Below, in pieces: positions 1-14,331 of a stretch of DNA of 64,000 nt (position 1 is its first letter; each line of letters opens with the position of its first letter). The notes under the pieces are model-generated. The model was given only the letters and a program-made list of their open reading frames with translations, was not told where the DNA came from and searched no databases. The DNA lies in the NCBI GenBank assembly GCA_018350325.1, contig JAEVLN010000017.1, positions 496,001 through 560,000 on the forward strand, written 5' to 3'. The DNA is from Globodera rostochiensis. Taxonomy: Eukaryota > Nematoda > Chromadorea > Rhabditida > Heteroderidae. Made by a program: the position numbers and the translations under genes.

Positions 1-148
1 CCAACAAAACAAATTTGCATTGGATTCAATACCAATTCATTTCATTGAATTCAATACCAATTCAATTCCAACAAAACAAATTTGCATTGGATTCAATACC
101 AATTCATTTCATTGAATTCAATACCAATTCAATTCCAACAAAACAAAT
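1..148. repeat. 67-bp tandem repeat, 2.2 copies
   Basis: Units start at 1, 68 and 135 (partial) and each begins CCAACAAAACAAAT. The last copy overlaps the 3' end of the neighbouring minus-strand reading frame. Confidence 0.9.
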
Positions 149-1096
149 CGGCTCACCGCACTACGACTGAAAGGAGTCGGGGATCTTCGCCAGCCTGGCC
201 TCGCCTCGTCGCTGTTATCGTCCAAAATTTGCACGCGACTCCTCCGTCGGGAGCGCACTTCTGTGGGGCTTTCGTCTTCGCTGTCCGACTCCAACCAACT
301 TTTTTGTCGCTCATTTTTTCTCGAGAAGGTCAGACGGCTGCGCCAGCGCGGAGTGTCCGCGTCCGTCTCCATCCAAACTTTCTGTTTGGTGGTCGTCACG
401 CGAATCTCCCGCGTCGGGCTGTCCTTGCCTTTGTCACTGTCCGACCCGTCGTTCTTGGCCACCCACGTGCGTCGTTTGGCCGTCGCCTGCGGGTCCACCT
501 TCTTTGGCATCGCCGCCGCTCTTTTGGCCGCCTCGTCCGCCTTTTTCTTCTCGTATTTGTCAATCTTTCCGCGCAGCGTTTTGTCTGTCACTAACACATT
601 TCCCAGTTTTTCCATCAGTTCCATCAATTTGGAGGGCATCAACACTCTTTCACTGCCTAAACATAATGCCAAATTAGAGATTTTTCTGAAATTTAAATGG
701 AATATAAAATTTGCCCCTATCTGGGGGTATTATGGATGGATGCTTTGCTTCTTTATTCACACATTTTGACCGACCCTTTGTTCCGATATTCTCTTTGACC
801 GGGTCGACTCGCTGAGATTTCAGCAATTTTTCCAGTCCCTGTCCGGCCGGCATTGGCACTCGGAATTTGTTCTTCAGTTTGTCCAGACTGTCCAAATTGA
901 TTTTGTACCGGTTCTCCCCATCCTTGTTGCCGATGCCGAAGATCGTCGAGTCCCAAGTGTTCACGGAGTTCAAGAACGCCTTGGCCACTTCATTAGCCAA
1001 TTGTCCGCTGCTGAACGCTTTGGCAGACAAGGCAAATTCAGCGACGACGGAGAGCAGAAAAACGGTGATAAAAATGGACCAGAGGGAACTTTTCAT
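118..1096 (-). CDS. secreted protein with basic/Ser-rich C-terminus, function unknown
   Basis: Two-exon model: exon 1 1096-763, intron 762-657 (GTGTGA...TTTAG), exon 2 656-118. The join keeps frame and gives 290 codons plus stop. The N-terminus (MKSSLWSIFITVFLLSVVAE) is a clear signal peptide of about 24 residues, so the product probably enters the secretory pathway. The next 90 residues are a moderately charged domain I do not recognise. The second exon is lysine-rich (KKKADEAAKRAAAMPKK) and then rich in Arg, Ser and Asp, probably disordered. The last residues are read from the 67-bp repeat, so the true 3' end may differ or lie outside the window. A plant-parasite effector is possible but nothing in the sequence proves it. 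Confidence 0.6.
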
Positions 1097-1584
1097 CGAA
1101 AAAACCCAACGAAAAATTCTGAATAATTTTATAATAATTTATTTGGCATAAATTAAACAGAAAGAAAGGGGCCCATTAATTGAACATGCGAGTGAATTCA
1201 ATGTTTTTATGTATGTTTTATTGCATCATTATCCAATTATTTATGCTGATGTGGATTTTTCCGGGAGGGGGGCGGAAGACAAACTCGGCACTGTTTGCCA
1301 GCGCATAAATGGGCGTCATAAAATTTACATGACTTTTTATTCAAAAAAAATGCCAAATTAAAAAAGTATCATATTAAGAAAGATTTTTGTTTTGATTTTA
1401 AATTCAAATCTTAATATTACATAATAATTTAAATAGTGCTCTTTCAATTTTTCACTTTCTAAGTGCATTTAATATTTATTACTTTTTCTATTGTCTTGCA
1501 TTTACATTATTTATCATTTCAAAGCAATCAAAAGAATTCAAATTATGCGTGTCCATTCTATCGAAACGATTGTTTTCACTGCAG
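1097..1584. other. AT-rich intergenic spacer
   Basis: No coding pattern or repeat family recognised. It lies upstream of the secreted-protein gene and downstream of the collagen gene. Confidence 0.6.
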
Positions 1585-3000
1585 TCAGTGACGCGTGCGA
1601 CGGAGTGCGGCCGCGTGTGCCAATTTGCTGTAGGCGTTTTGTCTTTGTCCGCTAATTACTGTTGCAAAAGGCTCCGCCGCTGGGTGTTCGCCTGTCGAAT
1701 GTGCTATTTGGACGGGCGGCTGACCATTGGAACGTTCCGGACACGGACAATACTCCGCGGGGGCGCCTAGAGAATAGTCTTTCAGAAATAAAAAAAAGCC
1801 TAATTATACCCGGCGGCCCCGAAAGTCCTGGAAAGCCCTGGCTTCCGGTTGGTCCTTGAAGGCCCGGTGGCCCCTGAAGCCCCGGAGGGCCGGGAATTCC
1901 TGAAATGGAATATTTGCGGGATTTGGTCGTTTCCGTCTTTGACCGGGCGCTGCATCTTCGCCCCTTTCTCCAGGCGGCCCCTCTTCGCCCGTCTCCCCGG
2001 CCGGTCCATTCTCGCCCCTGGACCCGGGCACGCCCTTCGCGTAACCGACGCCGTTCGCCCCCGGCGGTCCCCTCTCGCCCGCCTCCCCCGTCTCCCCTGA
2101 CAGGCCAATCTCCCCCTCGGGGCCCTCTTCTCCTGAAAGATTTCAATCAAAATGAAAGGTAGTGGCCACAAGCCTGCCTGTCCGTCACGACCAGACAAAC
2201 CCTCGACGCCTGAACAAACAAAAAAACAATTTATTTGCCAAATTATTATTTCTGACCCTGCGGTCCCTTCTCTCCACGAATTCCACGCTTTCCTTTATAA
2301 CCGGGAGGTCCGGGCGGACCAGTGGGACTTAAAAGTCGAATTTAATGAAATAGCAATTTCATGTTTCACCATGGAAGACATGTTGAACCAGCTCCAAAAG
2401 CATCACTTCCGACAGCGCTGGAAATCCCTGATGACCCGGGAATTCCGGGCTCACCATCTTGGCCTAGAATTGTAATAAAAAGTGCAATAATATTTTATTT
2501 TCATTACCCGGCTCTCCCGGATAGCCCTGCGACCCTTTAGGCCCTTGTTGGCATGCCTGAGAGAAAGCAAAAACAGCGCCGCCAGCGGAAAAGCCGTCTA
2601 AACCCAAAATAATTACATTTTTTGATTTTTTGACAATTTTACATTGGCGTCGTTGACGGATGTTGGCCTTTTCCGTTCGGATCATTTTGTTTTGTTCCAT
2701 CACAAGGCCCCACATATTGTTGCTCTGACACGTTCAATTTTTTAATTGAATTTGAAAAATGAACAAATCGCTAAATTGCCAATCCCCTCCTTTTACAAAC
2801 AAACAACGGCACTCATTTTGGGGTTGGCACAGAATTCCGAAACTTGCCATTTGCACGTAAAGTTGGCTCTTCTGCGACAGTTCGTGCTGCAGGTTGGCCA
2901 TGTCGTTGACCATCAGCAAAATGCCAATTAAGAGAGTGCACAGCGAAGTGCTGGCAAATATTGCGGCCGCTTTTAGGCACTTTCTTGGAAGCTTTTCCAT
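1585..3000 (-). CDS. nematode cuticle collagen
   Basis: Structural collagen of the cuticle. Exon 1 (3000-2797) encodes a membrane-anchor segment and the conserved cuticle-collagen N-terminal block. Exon 2 (2724-2617) has SNNMW followed by the basic RQRRQC site, where such collagens are cleaved. From 2556 downward short exons encode Gly-X-Y triplets (GPKGSQGYPGEPG, then GPPGPPGYKGKRGIRGEKG), interrupted by a Ser/Cys stretch. The last exon starts with AEYCPCP, the usual C-terminal cysteine signature, then about 45 non-collagen residues rich in Ala, His and Arg before a TGA at 1585. One intron (2173-2133, 41 bp) uses GC-AG; only that donor keeps the Gly-X-Y register. Exon borders are hand-traced. 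The family is certain; the exact member is not. Confidence 0.9.
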
Positions 3001-4106
3001 CTTAACAAATTAGTTGTAAGAAGTGATTATGTGGTAATACTTATAATATATAATAAATAAATATAAGTTCATCTCTATTAGAATTTATGTTCAAATCGCC
3101 TTTTATACCATTTTTTGATGACGAAATTCGCAAAGAAAAAGAACTCAACGCTAATGCAATGCACATTCTAGACCAGAAGCAGCAGCAGCAGCAGAAGATA
3201 CAAAAAGTCAACAAGATTTGAACAAACAAGTTGGTTAAGGAGGGGATTTGTTGATGAGCAAAGTCTGATTGGTTGGGGGGGGGGGGGTCGAGACGGACGG
3301 CGGATGACAGAAGGGGGCCGTTTTTATTGGGCAGCTTCAACTCGACAGATTGGATGGGTCAGATAAGTCGAACGGGGGGCGGTGGTAAGTGCGAAATTAA
3401 AAAAAACATCTGCTGGCTGAAGCAAATTGATTATTTTGACGAATGGACGGGGGGGGAGGGGGGGGGGAGAGGAACAGGAATGAACAATATTCACCAGATC
3501 AGTCAGCGCCGATTCAGGACAAATTCACTGATTGTCGGTTCAGTAGCTTGGTTAAACGCAAAGTTGCTGTTAGAGAATGCGGCCACATTGGAAGTTGTTA
3601 AACGGAAAATAGTACAGTATGAAATGTTTGGAATCATTTAATTGGTTTTTCCCATTTTCGTCACCCCCCCCCCCCCATCAGAAAAACTCCGCCTCAAATT
3701 CCATTTGAAAGCACCTCTAAAATTGGATTTAAATTATCAAAATAGCGCTATTTTGCCAATCTTTCAAACACAATAACAAACATTTATCTGTTTTTCCTGC
3801 TTTAACCTGCTTTTTGGGTTGGTTTTGACGATTGTCACCCTCATGAATGCGTCCGTAAGGGAGGGGAGGATCCCCGGTCAAACCGGGGAACGGGAACCGG
3901 GGATCCCCGTTTTCGGGGATGAGCAAACCAGGAAACGGGGGTTCTTTAACTAAATCAGATAGGTATTTTAAACATTTTATTCAACTGCAATCAATGAAGT
4001 TATTCCGACTCAGAGATTTATGTCGAAAGAGTGGACATAAACAATTGCATTACACGTCTATAACTAAGACTAACAACTAAGCTTAACTATGAAAAAGATA
4101 TCGCGA
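3001..4106. other. spacer with G/C homopolymer runs
   Basis: Holds G runs at about 3275-3286 and 3451-3467 and a C run at about 3664-3675. A small self-complementary stretch near 3865-3945 repeats ACCGGGGA/TCCCCGGT, resembling the subterminal motifs of the transposons further on. No convincing exon. The 3040-3340 minus frame has no recognisable feature. Confidence 0.5.
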
Positions 4107-4863
4107 TCAGGCCTTGGCTAATTTTACAACGCTGCGCTGGAGCAGTGCTAATCTCTTTCGGCGACCGCAGCCGCAACCTCCTCCGCCTCCGCAGCCTCCA
4201 CCACATCCACCGCCACCTCCGCAACCGCCACCGCCACCTCCGCAACCGCCTCCACCACTGTTCCCTCCGCCACAACTCAGTTTCAGAGTGATTGGTCCTC
4301 CGCCTCCTCCACCTCCACAACCGCCACCCCCTCCGCAACCGCCACCACCTCCGCAACCGCCACCACCTCCGCAACCGCCACCACCTCCGCAACCGCCACC
4401 ACCTCCGCAACCGCCACCGCCTCCGCAACCGCCACCCCCTCCGCAACCGCCACCGCCTCCGCAACCGCCACCCCCTCCGCAACCGCCACCGCCTCCGCAA
4501 CCGCCACCACCTCCGCAACCGCCACCACCTCCGCAACCGCCACCACCTCCACTACTTCCACCTAAATTATTTTATGTCTTTGTTACTCAACATTTCTGCT
4601 AGTTTACCTCCACAATTCACTATTATTGGACCTCCACCACCACCACCACTGCTGCATCCGCCTCCCCCACCGCCGCAACCTCCGCCACCACCGCCGCATC
4701 CGCCTCCGCAACCGCCTCCACCTCCGCCTCCACCTCCACAACAACAAGGAGGGGGGCAAGGAGGCGGACAAGGGGGAGGGCAGCAGCCACCACCGCTTCC
4801 GCCGAATAGGAAGGCGTTAGAGAAGGGCAGCAAAACAAACGAAAGGATAATAATTTGCCGCAT
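4107..4863 (-). CDS. Gly/Cys-rich secreted protein, family member A
   Basis: The start at 4863 gives a signal peptide (MRQIIILSFVLLPFSNAF). It is followed by GGSGGG, a CCPPPCPPPCPPPCCC stretch and long GGGC/GGGGG runs. An intron of about 60 bp (GTAAAC...TTTAG, around 4613-4560) joins VNCGG to GSSGGGGG in frame. The repeats are punctuated by short hydrophobic blocks (PIIVNCGG, ITLKLSCGG). The C-terminus is CGRRKRLALLQRSVVKLAKA and then TGA at 4107. The same basic site and tail occur in three other genes in this window (47875, 58521, 61871), which shows that the minus strand is the coding one and the proline-rich plus frames are shadows. Likely a secreted structural or cuticle-associated protein; function unknown. 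Confidence 0.75.
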
Positions 4864-5018
4864 TTCGTTGAATAGGCTGAAACCAAATTCCTGGTGTGTT
4901 AAAACGATTGGAATTGTGCTAATAAAGAGGGTTGGGTGATGTTTGAGTTCAGGGAGAATTGGATTTGGATTGGATTGAATGCGATGTGACTGTTGACGAA
5001 TGCTCATTTGAGCATCCT

Positions 5019-5026
5019 CTTATATA
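5019..5026 (-). promoter_or_regulatory. TATA box of the Gly/Cys-rich gene at 4107
   Basis: TATATAAG on the minus strand, about 155 bp upstream of the start codon. The other family members also have a TATA box upstream. Confidence 0.5.
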
Positions 5027-5029
5027 GGG

Positions 5030-6884
5030 GGTGTTGACTGTGGGCGGAAAAATCGTTTTAATCTTTTGTTAGCTCGTGAAAGAACTGGCTTATCAGGCAA
5101 ACTTGTTGGGAGTGGCAAGTATTTGGGCCAAATTAGGGCGTCTTCAATCAACCAAAACGACCCGTGCCCCGAGGCGTTGTGCACCGTCGGAATGCTTTTT
5201 CCCATTATCTGTTGTGGCTGGAGGGCCTGGGGTGGTGGGCCTATTCATTCTTTTGTCTTCCTTTTTATCCAATTGTTACTTAAAACCCTTTTGGGGAGGG
5301 CCGGAGAAAGGCTACTGCAGCCCGTCCATCGTCACAACACTCTGGTGGTGGTGGTGGGGTGGCCTGTTTCGAAAGGCGCTGAGCGCCAAATTGTCTGATT
5401 GATCACAACTGACTGATCCAACTGATCTGATTGATGGCGTGTGCTAAGATCAGGACAATGCGTGGATTAGCTTAGCTGTGGTGTACATCCGCGGGCAATT
5501 AAACAATCGACGAAGGAATGGAAGCAGAAAAACCCGTTGGGTCGGCGGATCCCTTATTGTCGTAGAGGGAGAAAAACAACGGCTGCCTCTGTCGGTTGAG
5601 CTGACGCTCAGAGTTTTTGCTTTTATTATTTATTAACAATAATTTAATTTACATAATTAATAAAACTTAAAGATTTTGCTTTTTTTCTACAACAAAGCTT
5701 AAAATTATGTTTTAAAAGAATTTGAACAAATCAATGCAATGTTCAGCAGTTCTTCAGCTTCAGTCATTTTTTTAAATTTCAATTGTTTGATTCCCCCACC
5801 CCCCACACATTGTTTTGACTAATCCAACAAGTGATCGCCCCCCCCTCCGCCCAAAACTCCCCCAAAACCCCCCCCCCAAAACCCCCCCCCCCCCAAAACT
5901 CCCCCAAAACCCCCCCCCCAAAACCCCCCCCCCAAAACTCCCCCAAACCCCCCCCCCCAAAACTCCCCCAAACCCCCCCCCAAAACGTGTTTTCTTCGAT
6001 CATTTCGGCGATGGTTTGCATCCGCAGATATTTATTTGCCCGTCCAATTATCCCCGACGCCCGCCGTCGTTGCGAGGGTCGCCGCCGCCGGCTTTGTGTA
6101 AAAATATGCAAACCATCGCAAATTTTGGGTCCGCAATAATTTTAAGACTTAACGCATATTTTTATGCATTTGCTGTCATGTGAACGATCTCCGAGGCTCG
6201 GTCGGAATGGTCAAACTAAAGAATAAGGTCTACCAACCACATCTTTATTATTTATTGAATATTTAAATAATATTAAAAAAAAAATTTTAAATATTTTTGG
6301 TGTTGCATGGAGACCAGGCAAAACTTGCTTTCGAAAACTTGGAAATAATCGCGCAGTGTTTTGAACAACTTCAGAATTTGATCAAAGGAGATCTGGCTGG
6401 ACTCGAAGGCAGCTTTGTTTAGAAAAAAACCAAATTAGTTCAGAATAATGTTCAATATCTTTTCTTTTATTGAAATATCACAAAAGTTGAAAATGATTAT
6501 TATATGTCCGGCGGTGCTGGAAGCCGAGAATTCGGAATGGAATTAATTCTCCTCTTTTTTTGTTGATAAAAAGCAGAAAGTCTGTCAATTTGCATTCAGC
6601 GGGCATTTTATATGCCGCCATTCATTTTGGAAGTACTTCCTTCACACCACTTTTATTTACATTCGTTCGTTGTAAGAAGTAAAAAGTCGGCAAGGTAAAA
6701 AGAACTTTTAGGTTCTCAACATATTATTTAAGGATTTAATTTGATAATCCATAAAAATGATAATAAATAATAGTGTATATAAATCAGCAAATCAATCGAT
6801 CTCTACTGAATATTTGTCTTTAATCGTTTAATCATACGAAAAGTCTCTCTTTCTCTTTCTTCTTCATTCTTTTGACACAGCAAC
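5030..6884. other. intergenic spacer with C-rich low complexity
   Basis: No gene recognised. 5838-5988 consists of CCCCC(C)AAAA blocks, which give Pro-rich and Gly-rich shadow frames on the two strands. 6000-6180 is unique-looking and 6190-6880 is AT-rich with no coding signal. Confidence 0.5.
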
Positions 6885-7300
6885 AATTGAACGAATTCTT
6901 AAAAGGTTAATAATTAATCATTTAATAAATAATATTTCCTTTTAATTGAACGAATTCTTAAACGGGTTAATTAATCATTTAATAAATAATATTTCCTTTT
7001 AACTGAACGAATTCTTAAAAGGGTTAATAATTAATCATTTAATAAATAATATTTCCTTTTAACTGAACGAATTCTTAAAAGGGTTAATAATTAATCATTT
7101 AATAAATAATATTTCCTTTTAATTGAACGAATTCTTAAAAGGGTTAATAATTAATCATTTAATAAATAATATTTCCTTTTAATTGAACGAATTCTTAAAA
7201 GGGTTAATAATTAATCATTTAATAAATAATATTTCCTTTTAATTGAACGAATTCTTAAAAGGGTTAATAATTAATCATTTAATAAATAATATTTCCTTTT
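6885..7300. repeat. 60-bp tandem repeat, about 7 copies
   Basis: The unit begins AATTGAACGAATTCTTAAAA and ends TATTTCCTTTT. Copies are nearly identical, with A/G and T/C differences at a few positions, so the expansion is recent. It lies just 3' of the alcohol dehydrogenase gene. Confidence 0.95.
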
Positions 7301-7324
7301 AAACATTTGCATCTTTTCCCCATT

Positions 7325-10009
<2,685 letters not shown>

Positions 10010-10816
10010 TAGGGTTGGACGGGAACGGTACCGGGACGGGATTTCCCGGTTTTTTCAGGTCCTGGTCCCGGTCGGGACTTTTTGAAAACTAAAAGTCCCG
10101 GTCCCGGTTTTTTGGTCCCGCCGGGACCGGGACCAACCGGGACTAAATTTACACCCCCAATGATGGCATCCTCGAGCGGCAATTTCAATCATTTTTTACA
10201 CGTTACTCCCAAAGAACTTGGTGTCTTAGTGGTTTGTCTTCCGGCAAGTCAAATGTTTGTGTCGGGTTCGAATCCGATTGAGTACAAACATTTGTTTATC
10301 CTTTTTCCTCTACTCACATAATTTTCTTCCCCTAATAATAAAAATATTTTAATAATTTTTAAATATTTTTTAATTAAATTGCGAGCTAAAACATGAATTT
10401 TTTGAAATAAATTCATCACATCTTCCTGAAGTGCTTCGATTTTCTTAACAAATATCATTAAAATGATCAAAAATTTCCCGGACACCCTCTACTCTGTAAA
10501 CCAGGTTTTCCCCGAAATTCCGAAGAAAAATTCATAATTTTGCTAAAATTTGATTAACTTTCTTAACAAAATTGAGTCAAAATTTCAAAAATTTTTCTCG
10601 GCGGCGCCTATCGGCACCGCCGACCCCCACCACCTAAAAGGCAGAATCCCAAAAAAATGATATTATAAAATTGAAGTTAAAGAATTTTTTTGTTTTAGCA
10701 TTGAACACAAAAAAAATTTCCCTTGAAAAGTCCCGGTACCGGTTGAAAATCTTGGTCCCGGTCCCGATTTTTCTGGTCCCGGTTTTCCCCAAAAGTTCCG
10801 GTACCGTCCAACCCTA
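10010..10816. mobile_element. non-autonomous hAT-like element, CCCGGT subterminal type
   Basis: Ends are inverted: TAGGGTTGGACGGGA at the left and CGTCCAACCCTA at the right. Flanks CTTTTAAA and CTTTTACA look like an 8-bp target duplication with one change. Subterminal regions are arrays of GGTCCCGG/CCGGGACC in both orientations. The interior holds a tRNA-like module (10218-10285) and the GC palindrome (10599-10622). No transposase. Confidence 0.8.
10218..10285 (+). repeat. tRNA-like (box A/box B) module
   Basis: A-box-like GTCTTAGTGG at about 10222 and B-box GGGTTCGAATCC at 10264-10275, about 40 bp apart. No acceptor-stem pairing or clear anticodon, so not a functional tRNA. It looks like a SINE-type Pol III promoter relic inside the transposon. 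Confidence 0.5.
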
Positions 10817-10837
10817 CTTTTACACAACAAAATTGCT

Positions 10838-13800
10838 TTACTCGTTGTAACTGATGTAGCCTCGCTTCAGGAACCTCGTGACCGACTCGATAAACCGCTG
10901 TGGTTGTTCCGAATGTATACTGAAAAAAGTGCATTTTGAAATGCTAAAAATTGGGTCAACAATTTGCTGACATATGGCCGGCCTCCGGGACCTCCTCAAA
11001 TTTGGCATAGGAGAAGAACATTTGCCTCAACGGCCTTATGTCGAACTCCGAACAATACGTCGAGTTGGCCCCGTAGAGGAACAAAGTCGGTATGCTGATT
11101 TTCTTATCGGGCACCGCCAGCGTATGGGCAACAATGTACTCCAAATTGTCCGACAACGCGTCCAAATTGCAACGCCATTTGTTCAGTCCAGGCCTGTAAA
11201 GTTCAAAAGACGTCAAAAAACGGAAAAATTTTTCTTCTTTACACCTAACCTATCCTGGCACAAATTGGTGAGCATAAATGCTCGGACGGATTCTTCGCGG
11301 ATAGACGGCTCCAGAGCTTTGCTGATTTCGCGTCTGGACAGTCGTAAGTCGACAGAACGCAGCGCGTCAATGTAAGCGCGGAATTCAGTCAAACTCGAAT
11401 GGTGGGAATTCCGTTGTGGTGCGATGTCTTCGAACACCAACTTCTCGATCAGATTGGCCTAAATGTGAAATGTTTAAACTTTAAGGATTTGTCTTTTTGT
11501 TTAAAAAAATTGCCCAACGTTCGCTTTGTCCGTCGCAAATTCTGCGACGACTCTGCCGCCCATGGAATGTCCAAGTAGAAAAGCAGTTTTGTGGTTAGAC
11601 CTAGTGAGCACCTTCTGCTCGATAAATTGTCGCAAATCCAATGCCATCGACGGATATGTGCTGTCCGAGCAATGAGGCGACTCGCCATGATTCCTCTAAA
11701 AACTGAAATTTTTTTAATCGTATAAATCTCAAGTAATTTCGTTTTTTAGTAGCGTTCTTTACACCGGCTACTAGGTAATTTATAATTCCGATAATATCCC
11801 AAAAAATTCGGTAAAGACTGTCCCTCGTAGTTACTTTTCCCTTAAGGGCCTTGGCATTTGCCCTTTTGGCATTTTCCCTTATGGCCCTTTTTCTCTTTTT
11901 TGGCATTTTCCCTTATAGCCCTTTTTCTTTTTTGGCATTTTTCCACCTTTGCACTTGCCACAAATTCTCTACACAAAGACGCTATTCCGAGACATTTCTC
12001 CGATGCGCTACGTGAGGATGCACAAAAAAAACATGGCATGGCACTGACTGTCTGTTAGAATACGGTAGGCACAATAATTTTGAATGTTAAATTGTTATTT
12101 CTTACTTTAATATTTAAAAAGGTTTAAAATATTTAAAAGATTATATTTAGAGTTGAGCGGGACCGGGACTTTTGGGTAAAACCGGTACCGGGACCAACCG
12201 GGACTTTTCAAGGAAGAAATTTTTTTTGTAATGTTCAATGGTAAAACAAAATTTTTTTTTGAGATTCTGCTTTACTTTTAGGGAGGGGTGGGGGTCGGCG
12301 GTGCCGATAGGCGCCGCCTAGAAAGAAATTTTGATTTAATTTTGTTAAAGAACTTTCATCAAAATTTTAGCAAAATTATGAATTTTGCTTCGGAATTTCA
12401 GAGAAAAAAACTGGTTTACGTAAGAGTGGAGGGAGGATGTCCGGCGGTGCCGACAGGCGCCGCCGGAGAAATTTTTTACAAAAATTGGCAATCTTTGTTA
12501 AGGAAACTGAAGCAAATCAAAGAGGTGATGAATTATTTCAAAAATTCTTGTATCTATTCTTTTTTTTGCGCGCATTTTTAATTTTAAAAAATTAGAATAT
12601 TTATTTAAAAAATCTTATTAATGAGGGGATGCCTTTTGAGCAGAGGGGAAAACCAATAAATACGTGCTTGCACTCAAGCGGGTTCGAACCCAACACAAAA
12701 CATGAGACTCACCACAAAGAGGAACCACTAGGACATCGACATAGGGTACTTGGGAGGCATAAGTAAAAATGGTTGAATCGGTCGATGATGCCATCATTAG
12801 GGGTGTACTTTTTCCCGGTTGGTCCCGGTCCCGGCGGGACCAAAAACCGGGACCGGGACTTTCAGTTTTCAAAAAGTCCCGTCCCGACCGGGACCGGGAC
12901 CTGAAAAAACCGGGAAATCCCGTCCCGGAACCGGTCCCGTCCAACCCTACTTTAAAGTACACTAATATTACAGAATTGGTCGCTGCTGTACAACTCGCCT
13001 ATGTAACATTTCGCCTACGCAACATTTCGCCTATTTACATTTCGCCTACACAGCCAATAGGCAACATTTCGCCTACAAGGTTAAAAAGGCGAAATGTTGC
13101 GTAGGCGAAGTGTTGCTTTTTGGCTTTGTAGGCGAAATGTTACATAGGCGAGTTGTAGTGGCGTCGAATTGGTCATTCCACCTATGCCGAGTCTCGGAGC
13201 ACCACGATTCGGCGCGGCACGATTCGGCGCCAACAAGTTTTTCGTAACTTTGTTCAAAGTCAACCAACCCAAACATTCTTGGTATCATATGAAAGCTCTT
13301 AGTATGCTGAACCTTTGATCAATTGTTAAGCTAACCGATTTGTCTTTTCAAAAAAAAGTTATAGCTTAAAACGTGTAACAATCTCAATTTTCCGTCCTAT
13401 TTTTGCGCGGCTGAGTCATAACTTTTTTTATTCAAGTCGAATCGCTTAGATTATGCTTTTGTAAGCTCTACTCATTGCATGCTTTCATATGATACCAAGA
13501 ATGTTTGGTTTGGTTGACTTTGAACTAAGTTATAACGAAAAACTTGTCGGCGCCGGCGCCGAAACGCGGGGTACCGCCAAATCTTGCAAAAAACGGAACT
13601 AGTATAGAGAACATTAAATTAATGTAATCGTGTCGCCCGGAAAACTTTTTCTCAAATTTTCACCAACTTTAGAAAACAAAATAATGAATAGCTCAATGCT
13701 TAGCAATTATTTTTTATGCTTTCCTTCACGAGTTATAGTCAAAAACGTTAGAATTCTTTAGACCAAATTTTTTCAAAATTATCCAAACTCCACCAAATTT

Positions 13801-14331
13801 TAGTTGGATACGAAGGGAGCACTTGAGGCATGTCTGCAAAATTTGGTCACGAAATATAAGTGTTAGCCTGTGTTACAAGCTTTCGAAACCCGAAAGGAAA
13901 TTCAATGGTGGGAATATAATGTCTGACCACACGCTGTCTGCCACTCGGTTTTTCGTTGTTTAAACAATGAATTCCGCGAGTATCACAACGATTTGTCTGT
14001 ATTTATGTGTTATCTCTAAGTTCCCCCATTTGGCATAGGTGATTCATTGTCTGATAGATAATACCATGTCGACCACAAAAACGCGATTTTGAAGTTCTTT
14101 CTGCAACGCCGAGGCAATTCCACGCCAATTTTTTTTGTGGCCAAGAAGGCCATGCACAATCACCAACGGATTGGTCTTCTCGGGTCCGAACTTCTCTGGA
14201 CACACATTAAAGGCGAGTGGAAGGGCAACGGGCTGTGACGGTGCGGAAGAACAGAAATTTTGGTGGTGGTGAAATGACCGGCAAAATAAAATCGCTGAAG
14301 CTGAATGACGCGGAATAAAAAAGAAGCACAT
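10838..14331 (-). CDS. alpha/beta hydrolase, ABHD11-like
   Basis: Serine hydrolase of the ABHD11 family (mitochondrial in other animals). The N-terminal 45 residues are rich in Ser, Phe and His and compatible with a transit peptide. Exon 1 ends VFVVDM at 14065 and contains LVIVHGLLGHKKNW. Exon 2 (from 11695) continues RNHGESPH and carries the nucleophile elbow GHSMGG. Later exons carry ANLIEKLVFEDIAP, PGLNKWRCNLDAL, IPTLFLYGANS and EAGH (catalytic His), ending TRFLKRGYISYNE and TAA at 10838. All joins keep frame. The first intron (14064-11696, 2369 bp) is far larger than the others and is filled with repeats (12148-12949, 12990-13156, 13226-13560, 13600-13945). Confidence 0.88.
12148..12949. 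mobile_element. non-autonomous hAT-like element, CCCGGT subterminal type (second copy)
   Basis: Left end TAGAGTTGAGCGGGACCGG, right end GGTCCCGTCCAACCCTA. Two GC palindromes (about 12295-12318 and 12441-12465) and a tRNA-like module on the minus strand (12681-12733) lie inside. No convincing target duplication, so the left end may be a rearranged copy. It sits in the first intron of the ABHD11-like gene. Confidence 0.65.
12676..12735 (-). repeat. tRNA-like (box A/box B) module
   Basis: On the minus strand, GTCCTAGTGGT near 12733-12723 and GGTTCGAACC at 12690-12681. Same order relative to the GC palindrome as in the 10.2-kb copy. Confidence 0.5.
12990..13156. repeat. large hairpin repeat built of TTCGCCTA motifs
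   Basis: Left arm ACAACTCGCCTATGTAACAT pairs perfectly with the right arm ending at 13156. Inner arms continue with TTCGCCTACGCAACATTTCG and its complement. It could be a foldback-type miniature element. No target duplication seen. Confidence 0.8.
13226..13560. repeat. long inverted-repeat element (TTCGTTATAACTT family)
   Basis: Arms of about 70 bp: GGCGCCAACAAGTTTTTCGT to GGTATCATATGAAAGCT on the left, and the reverse complement on the right ending GGCGCC at about 13554. Shares arm sequence with 21322-21680 and with a half copy at about 18460-18600. Confidence 0.75.

Noticed and set aside
4114..4602. Plus-strand proline-rich (PPQPPP) protein, and similar frames at 48039-48614, 58531-59268 and 61881-62621
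   Set aside because: Antisense shadows. The opposite strand has a signal peptide, splice sites, TATA box and a conserved non-repetitive C-terminus in all four loci.
5838..5988. CCCCAAAA-like blocks resembling ciliate telomere repeats
   Set aside because: Run lengths are irregular, it is internal to the contig, and nematode telomeres are normally TTAGGC-type. Treated as low complexity.
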